A stretch of DNA of 64,000 nt from Cepaea nemoralis (lineage: Eukaryota > Mollusca > Gastropoda > Stylommatophora > Helicidae): assembly GCA_014155875.1 (NCBI GenBank), contig JACEFZ010004082.1:1-64000 (forward strand), read 5' to 3'. The notes under the pieces are model-generated. The model had not been told where the DNA came from. It ran no database searches and worked only from the letters and a program-made list of their open reading frames with translations. Shown here in pieces: positions 22,344 to 32,399 of the stretch; the first letter of the stretch is position 1; every line of letters begins with the position of its first letter. Made by a program: the position numbers and the translations under genes.

Positions 22344-22482
22344 GCTCTACCAGCTGGCTCATCTGGCTTTGGATCACCTCACCTACAGCATGGTCTGGCC
22401 TCCTAGCTATCCAACCCCCTCTGGGTTTAGGCCTCCATTCATCAACTGGGAGAACAACCCCACACAGAACGGAGTTCTCTAA
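22344..22482 (+). CDS. Candidate terminal exon, unknown protein
   Basis: After a good-looking acceptor (CTCAGCTCTTACAG) one base and then 45 codons lead to a TAA: LYQLAHLALDHLTYSM, then VWPPSYPTPSGFRPPF and INWENNPTQNGVL. The codon usage and the aromatic/proline-rich composition look coding, but I do not recognise the protein and found no upstream exon to join. It follows copy 1 of a duplicated block. Another candidate terminal exon follows copy 2. It could be a chance open frame. Confidence 0.3.
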
Positions 22483-22734
22483 CTCACTCCCTAAAAACGA
22501 TCCGACCCTCAGTCGGTCTCCGCTTCAACTGTCCGACCACCGACCAGCTCGGAGTCAAAAAATCCACTGTCCTCTCAAGTCTCCTGACTTCACACAAACT
22601 AAACTGTCCTCACCCTCCACTCTGGGGGGTCTGCACTCAGCCTCACCATTATTTCTCAGGGCTGGTTGTTTTTTCTTATAGCCCCGCTACAAGGTCACTC
22701 ACCTCAATGTCAATAACCCAGGCATATGTCAATG

Positions 22735-22963
22735 GTATGGTGCCAGTTCGTTCGGAAAGCAATGGCAAACTACTGAATGTAAACTTGCCAAGAGATCAAC
22801 AAAAGCAAAATATGATGGTGTTGACTGCAACGTCCTCTAAAGGATATACAACTAACTGAATGATAAACACAGTCAGATATGATATATTCACTGTCAGTTG
22901 TAAATAGTCAGATGTGATAAACGCACTGTCAGGAATAATAAATAGTCATATATGACAGACACA
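22735..22963. repeat. Duplicated block, copy 2 (SINE body plus flank)
   Basis: Second copy of 22083-22322: CGGAAAGCAATGGCAAACTA, then ATTCACTGTCAGTTGTAAAT and GACAGACACACA. Confidence 0.85.
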
Positions 22964-22977
22964 CATGTATCGTACAG

Positions 22978-23056
22978 GTCTACCCTGCTCTCTGGCTTTG
23001 ACCTGCAGGCTGTGCTCTTCAACAAGTGCATGTCTGAAATATTTGTGGCTGCTTGA
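22978..23056 (+). CDS. Candidate terminal exon, unknown protein (second)
   Basis: After GTATCGTACAG one base and then 25 codons to a TGA at 23054-23056: STLLSGFDLQAVLFNKCMSE then IFVAA. It looks like a C-terminus but I do not recognise it. It follows the second copy of the duplicated block, mirroring 22344-22482. It may be an alternative last exon, a decayed duplicate or chance. AATAAA motifs occur downstream (23732 region, and near 25198). Confidence 0.3.
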
Positions 23057-23636
23057 AGTATTTGCTGTGTCTTATATGTGATCATCCTCCAGCAGATGGT
23101 GTGTATATATATTTATATATTTGTCAAAATATACAGATTTTTTATCCATAAATCTTCTATTTATGCTAAAATATTCCTATACAATTTTCTTGCTCCATTT
23201 CTTGGTGTCTATTGGAGGGTGACAGAGAGAGAGAGAGAGAGTGTGTGTGTTTGTGAGAGAAAAGATGTGCAGATAACAACTGATAATGTGATTACATTTT
23301 TCCTAATGCATGCTTAATGCCGAAGCATTTGTTTATGTGAACTTGCAAACAATGTCCCGTGACTTCAGTGCTTGTTAACGCTCACTTTCATGTGCATATG
23401 TTATCTGTTCTGTTTGTTGATCTTGTAAATCCATGTAATACACTCACAGAAATGTGGCAGATATACCACCTGATGTACAGTTTACTCTTCTTTTTCTGCC
23501 TGGTACACACATCCACAAACAGCCAAACAATGCTAGGGTTGACTGTGACATCCTGTAAAGGATGTGAAATTAACTGTGAATTCCACACATTGACTAGTGC
23601 TGTATAAGCTTCCCTTGATGTGTGTATTATTATTGT

Positions 23637-23637
<1 letters not shown>
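23057..23637. other. Spacer with SINE remnant and GA run
   Basis: A short GA/GT run lies at 23223-23252. GGTTGACTGTGACATCCTGT at 23538-23570 is the 3' part of the SINE body. Nothing else is recognised. Confidence 0.5.
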
Positions 23638-23716
<79 letters not shown>

Positions 23717-23753
23717 TTACCCTTTGAAAATAAAGATCAATTAAATTCAATTC

Positions 23754-23836
<83 letters not shown>
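23638..23836. repeat. Two (CT)n microsatellites around a SINE-like tail
   Basis: CT runs at 23638-23713 and 23757-23836 flank CCCTTTGAAAATAAAGATCA and AATTCAATTCAATTC. The same CCCTTTRAAAATAAAG motif precedes a CT run at 61640. Confidence 0.95.
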
Positions 23837-23837
<1 letters not shown>

Positions 23838-24394
23838 GTTCTTCCCTCCCCCCACCCACCCGACCGCATGTCTCTGTCCACATTGCTGCCGAACTAGTTG
23901 AGGTGCTGCACATTATTCTGTGGTCTTGTTACATTCTTTCTTTACACATTTACATGTATACATGTGTCATTGATTCAGACATACTCACACATAGATTCAC
24001 TCACACACATACTGGTTCAGACATGCTCACACATAGATTCACTCACACATAGATTCACTCACACATAGATTCATACACATGCATACTGGTTCAAACACAT
24101 TTGCACACATTCCACAAATAATTGATTCATACACACACAGATTCACTTACGCATATATATTGATTCAGACACACACAGATTCACTTATGCATATATATTG
24201 ATTCAGACACACACACACAGATTCGCTTATGCATGTATGTTGATTCAGACAGGCACACACAGATTCACTTGTGCGTGTATGTTGATTCAGACAGACACAC
24301 ACCCACACAGATTAACACACCTATAATTGATTCTGCATGCATGCACACATGCATCACACAATCAACAATAGAGTGGATGTCACTCAAATGTCAT
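23837..24394. repeat. CA-rich imperfect repeats (GATTCACTCACACATA)
   Basis: From about 23970 to 24340 units such as GATTCAGACACACACAGATT and TTACGCATATATATTGATTC repeat irregularly. No coding pattern. Confidence 0.8.
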
Positions 24395-24499
24395 GTCAGC
24401 TTGATCAACAATGAAGTGGATGTCACACAGATGCCATGTTAGCTTTGTCGACATTGTCTGTATCAAATGTGAGATGATCACTGGCAAGCTGCAAGTCAG

Positions 24500-24915
24500 T
24501 TTGACTTGAACATTGAGAATATACAACACTAGACTTGAACATTGAGAATATACAACACTACTTAACATTGATAGTCTATGCTGTTAGAGAACATACAACA
24601 GTAGACTAGAACATTGAGAGTCATGTTTTAGAGAATATACAACACTAGACTTGAACATTGGGGAGCCGTGTTGAAGAGAATATACAACACTAGACTTGAA
24701 CATTGGGGAGCCATGTTGTAGAGAATATACAACACTAGACTTGAACATTGGGGAGCCATGTTGTAGAGAATATACAACACTAGACTTGAATTGGGAGCCA
24801 TGTTGTAGAGAATATACAACACTAGACTTGAACATTGCTAGGTCATGTTGTAGAGAATATACAACACTAGACTTGAACATTACTAGGTCATGTTGTAGAG
24901 AATATACAACAATAG
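24500..24915. repeat. About 45-bp minisatellite (AATATACAACACTAGACTTG)
   Basis: Units of GAGAATATACAACACTAGAC and TTGAACATTGGGGAGCCATG with short TTGTAGA linkers, about 10 copies, some lacking the second half. Confidence 0.93.
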
Positions 24916-25294
24916 ATCTGCAGTGTTCACCAAGTGCAAGGATGTGACCAAGTGATCAGCAGCGACCAGGTGTGAAGATCTTAAGCAGTGTTGTTGAAAA
25001 CTGACCTGCTCTCAAACAGGGAGTAGTTACCTGTGCCCCTCCAGACAAACAGGTGTAAATACAACAACCTGGCCTGTGATATTTACCTGCTTACCTGTTG
25101 ATTGTCTACCTGGCTGAGGCGTTTGTTGACATGGCAAACTTGCACCAAGCCTAGGTGATCTGTCCAGTCTTTGTTTGTGTCATCTTTTCTTGACTGTCAA
25201 TAAACAAGCTCCTGTGAAATGTGATCCCAGTTGTTCTGTTTGTTGTGTTACTTCCAGGTACATTACAGGACACTTGGTGTGGCAGGCATTTCTT
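24916..25294. other. Duplicated unique stretch with AATAAA motif
   Basis: CTTGACTGTCAATAAACAAG around 25190-25210 could be a polyadenylation signal for an upstream transcript. Nothing else is recognised. Confidence 0.4.
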
Positions 25295-25547
25295 CTTCTT
25301 TTTTTTCTTTTTTTTTTGCATATGCTTTACAGGACATCACTGTCAACATCAGCATCTTTAAGTTGATTGTTGATTTCTTGGCAAGATTACGCTCAGTAGT
25401 TTGCCATTGCTTTCTGAGTGACCGGCTCACATACGCATAAGTTACCAACGCAGTGAGAACCGCAACCATTTCTTGCGCCGGTTACGTTCCCCACGTAGAT
25501 ATACGGGATTACGGAGAAAGATGTTAACCACTAGACCAGGGAGACCA
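25295..25547 (-). mobile_element. tRNA-derived SINE, minus strand, 9-bp target duplication
   Basis: On the minus strand it starts CTGGTCTCCCTGGTCTAGTG (tRNA-like with an A box), has a B-box-like GCGGTTCTCACTGC, then the body AGAAAGCAATGGCAAACTAC and the end TGTCCTGTAAAGCATATGCA with an A-rich tail. GCATTTCTT flanks it at 25286-25294 and 25548-25556. RNA polymerase III would drive it; a LINE would mobilise it. Confidence 0.88.
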
Positions 25548-25556
25548 GCATTTCTT

Positions 25557-26109
25557 AGTATAATGTTCATATTTTCAGTGCAGTTTTAACGCTTTATGTT
25601 CCAGTTAAAATAAAAGCTGTCGGATAACAGCACCAGTTGGTAGTGATGTTACTAAACGTTGACATGCGAAGGTTGGGGCGCCCAAGCCACAATAAAAGTA
25701 GCCCAGGGAAAGAATTGGCCTCCTTTAGGAGCGTGCAGGGAGACGTTCTTCATCTGGTAACAACATTAAGGGAGAAAGCAAAATAAAAGCAGTTACGCTT
25801 ATTGGGATATAACTAATCGCTGCCGTGAAGGTGGTGACAGACACAGAAAGGAGCTGACTTTCTCACGGTCAGTCGAATGGAAGCTGCAGTGATAATGTTG
25901 GCAGATCACGAGGCACCTGCTGTACAATGTTCGCCTCCCATGGAACAGGATAGCTTGTTGATTTCCAGACATAGCGGTGTGTTTGTGGAGTGAGTGTGAA
26001 AAACGATTAAAACGTATCAAAGTCAGGGTGCGAATTCACAAAGGAGAAGACACCTGGGAGTCATGACCCGGGTGGGAGAACCCGCCCCTGGAGAGTCAAA
26101 AAGGTTTAG
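25557..26109. other. Duplicated unique stretch
   Basis: A 38-codon open frame from 25878 (MEAAVIMLADHEAPAV...) is broken in the second copy near 30250, so there is no support for a gene. Confidence 0.4.
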
Positions 26110-26310
26110 GGGCTGACACATCCACTCTTTTCTGATGATCAGACGCCCCTTGTCGAGCTTGCTCGGCGAAGAAGTCATCACCAGCAATGTCTGACACTAC
26201 ACTCCCATCGGCTGGACTCTGAGAACACACCTACATATCTGAGCTGTCTCAACGACCTGGTCACACAGAGCCAGGAAGTTCAGGCCCCTGGCACCCGCCT
26301 TAAAGCCTAG
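26110..26310 (+). CDS. Candidate terminal coding segment, unknown
   Basis: Directly after GGTTTAG, 66 codons run open to a TAG at 26308-26310, beginning GLTHPLFSDDQTPLVELARR and ending LVTQSQEVQAPGTRLKA. The composition looks protein-like and TTTAG could be a weak acceptor, but there is no recognised family. It is followed about 30 bp later by a Penelope-like 3' end signature, so it may be retroelement-derived. The second copy (about 30490-30680) has frame breaks. Confidence 0.25.
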   Translation, partial: GLTHPLFSDDQTPLVELARRRSHHQQCLTLHSHRLDSENTPTYLSCLNDLVTQSQEVQAPGTRLKA

Positions 26311-26334
26311 ACAGTATATGATGCAAGATCCATA

Positions 26335-26410
26335 TTTTCCTGTGTGCTGACAAAGACTTTAATCGCAACGCCCATTTTTATCACATGTAAGCGTGTTCTA
26401 GGTTAGGCGT
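26335..26410 (+). mobile_element. Penelope-like element 3' remnant
   Basis: GTGCTGACAAAGACTTTAAT, CGCAACGCCCATTTT and GTAAGCGTGTTCTAGGTTAGG align with the reverse complement of 50225-50290, the 3' end of the Penelope-like element in this window. A second copy is near 30718-30785. Confidence 0.7.
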
Positions 26411-26519
26411 GGATTTCGTGTTTCTATCCGGGGCAAAATTAAACCTTAGCCTGCACAGTTCACGGCGACTGCACTAACCAGGCGACCTTCATTTATCAGG
26501 ATTCAAGACACCCCTGTTC

Positions 26520-27110
26520 TGCACCGCGCAAATGTACATGAAGCCATAGATGACAGGATCGTGTACACTGGTACAGATGACAGGTTCGTGTCCTGGTAAC
26601 AGATGACAGGGTCGTGTCCCTGGTATAGGATGACAGTTCGTGTCCTGGTATAAGAGTGACAGGTCGTGTCCTGGTACAGAATGACAATAGATTGACAAGT
26701 TCGTGGTCCTGGTACATATGAACATGTCCGTGTCCTGGTATAGATGACAGGTCGTGTCCTGGTACAGATGACAGGTCGTGTCCTGGTATAGATGACAGGT
26801 CGTGTCCTGGTACAGATGACAGGTCGTGTCCTGGTACAGATGACAATAGATGACAGGTCGTGTCCTGGTACAGATGACAGGTCGTGTCCTGGTACAGATG
26901 ACAATAGATGACAGGTCGTGTCCTGGTACAGATGACAATAGATGACAGGTCGTGTCCTGGTACAGATGACAATAGATGAAAGGTCGTGTCCTGGTACAGA
27001 TGACAATAGATGAAAGGTCGTGTCCTGGTACAGATGACAATAGATGAAAGGTCGTGTCCTGGTACAGATGACAATAGATGACAGGTCGTGTCCTGGTACA
27101 GCTTGCCGGT
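26520..27110. repeat. 24/34-bp composite minisatellite
   Basis: A 24-bp unit ACAGGTCGTGTCCTGGTACA-GATG alternates with a 34-bp version that has an extra ACAATAGATG. About 20 units, the left end degraded. The array abuts a SINE. Confidence 0.95.
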
Positions 27111-27144
27111 TCTACTTCTGCTTGTTGTTGGTGATTCATTCATT

Positions 27145-27392
27145 TTTTTTTAAAAATTCGCATATCCTTTACAGGACATCGCTGTCAACAGCAGCATCTT
27201 TCAGCTGTCTATTGATCTCTTGGCAAGATTACGCTCAGTAGTTTGCCATTGCTTTCTGAGCGGCCGGCTCAGTTATCCCGCAAGTCACCAACGGGGGTAG
27301 AACCGCCCCAGCTCTCGCCCCGCTACGAGACTCTGCGTGATAAACGGGATTACAGAGAAAGTGTTGTAACCCCACAGCCAGAGAGACCGGCA
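27145..27392 (-). mobile_element. tRNA-derived SINE, minus strand, 13-bp target duplication
   Basis: On the minus strand: CCGGTCTCTCTGGCTGTGGG, GGCGGTTCTACCCCCGTTGG (B box GGTTCTACCCC), CAGAAAGCAATGGCAAACTA and TGTCCTGTAAAGGATATGCG. TGATTCATTCATT flanks it at 27132-27144 and 27393-27405. Confidence 0.92.
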
Positions 27393-27405
27393 TGATTCAT
27401 TCATT

Positions 27406-28077
27406 AGATTTCATAATAGACGGATCAGGACTCGGGCGGTGATGCGGGCAATAGCATGCCGCCCACCTCCCTAAGTATTTGTAGGTTGCTGCAGATAGGG
27501 GTCACCCCCTGCATGAAGCCATGGATATGGTCAAGGGTCATAGACAGACGAGGCAGGTCCTGGATGGCACAGGCGGAAATATCTATAGGTTAGGTGTGTG
27601 ATCTAGAGACCATCAATCGTGCAACAGAGGGGGTTGAAGTACCGGCAGACAGGACAGACTGGTACAATGTAATAATAACACTGGGTCGTGAGTGCAGAGA
27701 ATGGGCAGCGGGCCGCACAGAGTTTGAGGTGCAACAACTGATGCAGCGTAATAGTATACGCATCAAGGTGACATATTGATCTATACTGATATTGATAGGT
27801 CGTTATTTAAGTGGTAAATGATTGAAATTAAGAAGTTAACGATAAGAAGGTGGTAGGTCAAAAGGAGGTCAAGTATACTTCAGACGGCGTGGTCTGACCT
27901 CGAAACTGACTAGGACAGAGACTGGAAGACCACGAGTTCAGAACAGTTTATCATGTGTGGAGTCATCAATCAACATCCTGTGCGTTGCATGGCAACCACA
28001 GAGTTCCTGGGGACGGTAGATGTCTGTCTGGTCTGGTGACCACAGTCCCTGCCAATATAACTAGACCTAGCTCAGGG
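27406..28077 (+). mobile_element. Remnant of RNase H-family LINE body
   Basis: A + strand frame at 27594-27779 contains GRECREWAAGRTEFEVQQLM. The minus strand at 55070-55150, at the upstream edge of an RNase H LINE fragment, reads HECREWAAGRTEFEVHQL. The shared peptide in two unrelated places shows this is a dispersed element. The rest of the interval is unique or duplicated spacer with no other feature. Confidence 0.6.
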
Positions 28078-28385
28078 ATAGCTTCCCTCGCCTGTGTGAT
28101 TCAACATTGATACAACATGGGGGGTTTGTATCCTAGCTCAGGGATAGCTTTCCTCGTCTGTGTGATTCAACATTGATACAACATGGGGGGTTTGTATCCT
28201 AGCTCAGGGATAGCTTTCCCTCGCCTGTGTGATTCAACATTGATACAACATGGGGGAGGGGGGGGGGGTTTGTATCCTAGCTCAGGGATAACTTTCCTCG
28301 CCTGTGCTGATTCAACATTGATACAACATGTGGGGTTTTTATCCCAGCTCAAAGGGATTAAAGCCTTCCCTCGGGCCTGTGCCGA
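28078..28385. repeat. 66-bp satellite, small left block (about 4.5 monomers)
   Basis: CTAGCTCAGGGATAGCTTTC and GATTCAACATTGATACAACA units identical in type to 32400-50196. The block ends in an irregular join (28370-28446) rich in homopolymers before the second segmental copy begins. Confidence 0.93.
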
Positions 28386-28549
28386 TCCCTTTTTTTTTCA
28401 AAAAAAGGTTTTGGATGTCCCCCTCAAAATGGTTTCATTGTCAGCCTTGATCAACAATGAAGTGGATGTCACACAGATGCCATGTTAGCTTTGTCGACAT
28501 TGTTTGTATAAAATGTGAGATGATCACTGGCAAGCTGCAAGTCAGTTTG

Positions 28550-29285
28550 ACTTGAACATTGAGAATATACAACACTAGACTTGAACATTGAGAATATACA
28601 ACACTAGACTTGAACATTGGGAGGCATGTTGTAGAGAATATACAACTCTAGACTTGAACATTGGGAGGCATGTTGTAGAGAATATACAACACTAGACTTG
28701 AACATTGACAATATACAACACTAGACTTGAACATTGACAATATACAACACTAGACTTGAGCATTGACAATATACAACACTAGACTTGAACATTGAGAATA
28801 TACAACACTAGACCTGAACTTTGACAATATACCCCCTAGATTTAAACATTGATAGGTCTGCTGTAGAGAACATACAACACTACACTAGAACATTGAGAGT
28901 CATGTTTTAGAGAATATACAACACAAGACTTGAACATTGGGGAGCCATGTTGTAGAGAACATACAACAGTAGACTAGAACATTGAGAGTCATGTTTTAGA
29001 GAATATACAACACTAGATTTGAACATTGGGGAGCCGTGTTGAAGAGAATATACAACACTAGACTTGAACATTGGGGGCCTTTTTTGTAGAGAATATACAA
29101 AAACTAGACTTGAACATTGGGGAGCCATGTTGAAAGAGAATATACAACACTAGATTTGAATTGGGACCCATGTTGTAAAAATTTAAACAACACTAGACTT
29201 GAACATTGCTGGGTCGTTGTAGAGAATATCCACACTAGACTTGAACATTACTAGGTCATGTTGTAGAGAATATACAACAATAGAT
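28550..29285. repeat. About 45-bp minisatellite, second copy, longer
   Basis: Same unit as 24500-24915 (ATACAACACTAGACTTGAAC) but about 300 bp longer, with extra short units lacking the GGGGAGCCATG part. Confidence 0.92.
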
Positions 29286-29667
29286 CTGCATTTCCCCAAG
29301 TGAAAGGGATGTGACCAAGTGATCATCACCCGACCAGGTGTGAAGAGCTTAAGCAGTTTTGTTGAAAAACTGACCTGCTCCCCAAACGGGGAGTAGTTAC
29401 CTGTCCCCTCCAGACAAACAGGTGTAAATACAACAACTGGCCTGTGATTTTTACCTGCTTACCTGTTGTTTGGGTCTACCGGGCTGGGGCATTTTTTTGA
29501 CATGGCAAACTTGCACCAAGCCTAGGTGATCTGTCCAGTTTTTTGTTGGTGTCATTTTTTCTTGACTGTCAATAAACAAGCTCCTGTGAAATGTGATCCG
29601 AGTTGTTCTGTTTGTTGTTTTTACTTCCAGGTACTTACAGGACACTTGGTGTGGCAGGCATTTCTTC

Positions 29668-29925
29668 TTCTTTTTTTTCTTTTTTTTTTGCATATGCTTT
29701 ACAGGACATCACTGTCAACATCAGCATCTTTAAGTTGATTGTTGATTTCTTGGCAAGATTACGCTCAGTATTTTTGCCATTGCTTTCTGATTGCCCGGGT
29801 CACAAAAACGCATAAGTTACCAACGCAGTGAGAACCGCAACCATTTCTTGCCCCGGGTTACGTTCCCCACGTAGATATACGGGATTACGGAAAAAGATGT
29901 TAACCACTAGACCAGGAGACCAGCA
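29668..29925 (-). mobile_element. tRNA-derived SINE, copy of 25295-25547 in the duplication
   Basis: Same insertion as in copy 1, with CATTTCTT on both sides; carried by the segmental duplication, not an independent insertion. Confidence 0.85.
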
Positions 29926-30899
29926 TTTCTTATATAATGTTCATATTTTCAGTGCATTTTTTTAACGCTTTATGTTCCAGTTAAAAAAAAAGCTGCCCGG
30001 AAAACAGCACCTTTTTGGAGTGATGTTACAAAACGTTGACATGCAAAGGGTTTGGGGGCGCTAAAGCCACAAAAAGTACCCCAGGGAAAGAGCGGGCCTC
30101 CTTTAGAGCGTGCAGGGAGACTTTTCTTCATCTGGTAACAAGATTAGGGAGAAAGAAAATAAAAGCAGTTACCTTATTGGGATAAAACTAATCGCTGACG
30201 TAAAGGGGGTGACAGACACAGAAAGGAGCTGATTTTTCCCACGGTCAAAGGGAAGCTGCAGTGATATGTTGGCAGATCACGAGGCACCTGCTGTACAATG
30301 TTCGCCTCCCAGGGAAACCAGAGGGCTTTTTTGATTTCCCAACATAGCGGTGTGTTTGTGTAGGGGAGTGTAAAAACGATTAAAACGTCTCAAAGTCAGG
30401 GTGCGAATTCACAACAGGAAAAAACCCCGGGGAGTCATGCCCCGGGTGGGAAAAACCCCCCGGGGAGAGCCCAAAAGGGTTTTTAGGGCTGACACATCCA
30501 CTCTTTTCTGATGATCAGACACCCCTTGTCGAGCTTGCTCCGCGAGGAAGTCATCACCAGCAATGTCTGCCCCTACACTCCCATCGGCTGGACTCTGAAA
30601 ACCACCTACATATCTGAGCTGTCTCACGACCTGGTCCACAGAGCCAGGAAGTTCAGGCCCCTGGCCCCGCCTTAAAGCCTAGACAGTATATGATGCAAGA
30701 TCCATTTTTTTCCTGTGTGCTGACAAAGACTTTAATCGCAACGCCCATTTTTATCACATGTAAGCGTGTTTCGGTTAGGCGTGGATTTCGTGTTTCTATC
30801 CGGGAAAAATTTAAACCTTAGCCTGCACAGTTCACGGCGACTGCACTAACCAGGCGACCTTCATTTATCAGATTCAAGACACCCCTGTTCTGCACCGCA

Positions 30900-31440
30900 A
30901 AGTACATGAAGCAATAGATGACAGGTCGTGTCCTGGTACAGATGACAGGTCGTGTCCTGGTACAGATGACAGGTCGTGTCCTGGTATAGATGACAGGTCG
31001 TGTCCTGGTATAGATGACAGGTCGTGTCCTGGTACAGATGACAATAGATGACAGGTCGTGTCCTGGTACATATGACAGGTCGTGTCCTGGTATAGATGAC
31101 AGGTCGTGTCCTGGTACAGATGACAGGTCGTGTCCTGGTATAGATGACAGGTCGTGTCCTGGTACAGATGACAGGTCGTGTCCTGGTACAGATGACAATA
31201 GATGACAGGTCGTGTCCTGGTACAGATGACAGGTCGTGTCCTGGTACAGATGACAATAGATGACAGGTCGTGTCCTGGTACAGATGCCAGGTCGTTCCTG
31301 GTACAGATGACAATAGAGGACAGGTCGTGTCCGGGTACAGATGACAATAGATGACAGTCGTGTCCTGGTACAGATGACAATAGATGACAGGTCTTGTCCT
31401 GGTACAGATGACAATAATGACAGTCGTGTCCTGGTACAGC
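30900..31440. repeat. 24/34-bp composite minisatellite, second copy
   Basis: GATGACAGGTCGTGTCCTGG units with and without ACAATAGATG, as at 26520-27110 but in a different order of long and short units. Confidence 0.94.
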
Positions 31441-31479
31441 TTGCCGGTTCTACTTCTGCTTGTTGTTGGTGATTCATTC

Positions 31480-31735
31480 TTTTTTTTTTTAAAATTCGCT
31501 TTTCCTTTACAGGACATCGCTGTCAACAGCAGCATCTTTCAGCTGTCTGTTGATCTTTTGGCAAGATTACGCTCAGTAGTTTGCCATTGCTTTCTGAGGG
31601 GCCCGGGCTCAGTTATTCCGCAAGTAAACCAAACGGGGTAGAACCCCCTTTCAGCTCTCCCCCCGCTACGAGACTCTGCGTGATAAACGGGTTTTATAGA
31701 GAAAGTGTTGAAACCCCACAGCCAGAGAAACCGGC
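31480..31735 (-). mobile_element. tRNA-derived SINE, copy of 27145-27392 in the duplication
   Basis: Same insertion as in copy 1 with TGATTCATTC on both sides; contains several homopolymer-type differences. Confidence 0.85.
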
Positions 31736-32399
31736 ATGATTCATTCATTAGATTTCATAATAGAGGGATCAGGACTCGGCGGTGATGCGGGCAATAGCTT
31801 GCCGCCCACCTCCCTAAGTATTTGTAGGTTGCTGCAGATAGGGATCACCCCCTGCATAAAGCTAGGATATGGTCAAGGGTCATAGACAGACGAGGCAGGT
31901 CCTAGATGGCACAGGCGGAAATATCTATAGGTTAGGTGTGTGATCTAGAGCCCAAATCAGTCGGCAACAGAGGGGGTTGAAGTACCGGAAGCAGGACAGA
32001 CTGGTACAATGTAATAATAACACTGGGTCGTGAGTGCAGAGAATGGGCGGCGGGCCGCACAGATTTTTGAGGTGCAACAACTGATGCAGGTAATAGTATA
32101 CGCACAAGGTGACATATTGATCTATACTGATATTGATAGGTCTTTTTTTTAAGTGGTAAATGATTGAAATTAAGAAGTTAACGATAAGAAGGTGGTAGGT
32201 CAAAAGGAGGTCAAGTATACTTCAGGGCGGGGTGGTCTGAAACCCCGAAAATGGACTAGGACAGAGAGGGGGAAAACCACGAGTTCAACATTTTTTATGT
32301 GTGGAGTCATCAATCAACATCCTGTGCGTTGCATGGCACCACAGAGTTCCTGGGGACGGTAGATGTCTGTCTGGTCTGGTGACCACAGTCCCTGCCAAT

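Larger units (their letters stand above)
24395..28446. repeat. Segmental duplication, copy 1 (about 4.05 kb)
   Basis: The order of this block (45-bp array, AATAAACAAGCTCC region, SINE, unique stretch, 24/34-bp array, SINE, LINE remnant, 66-bp satellite units) recurs as 28447-32600. The offset grows from 4046 bp at the left to about 4343 bp at the right because the second copy has a longer 45-bp array. This copy looks clean. Confidence 0.93.

Noticed and set aside
25878..25994. 38-codon frame MEAAVIMLADHEAPAV...
   Set aside because: The second duplication copy lacks the frame and there is no family match or splice context.
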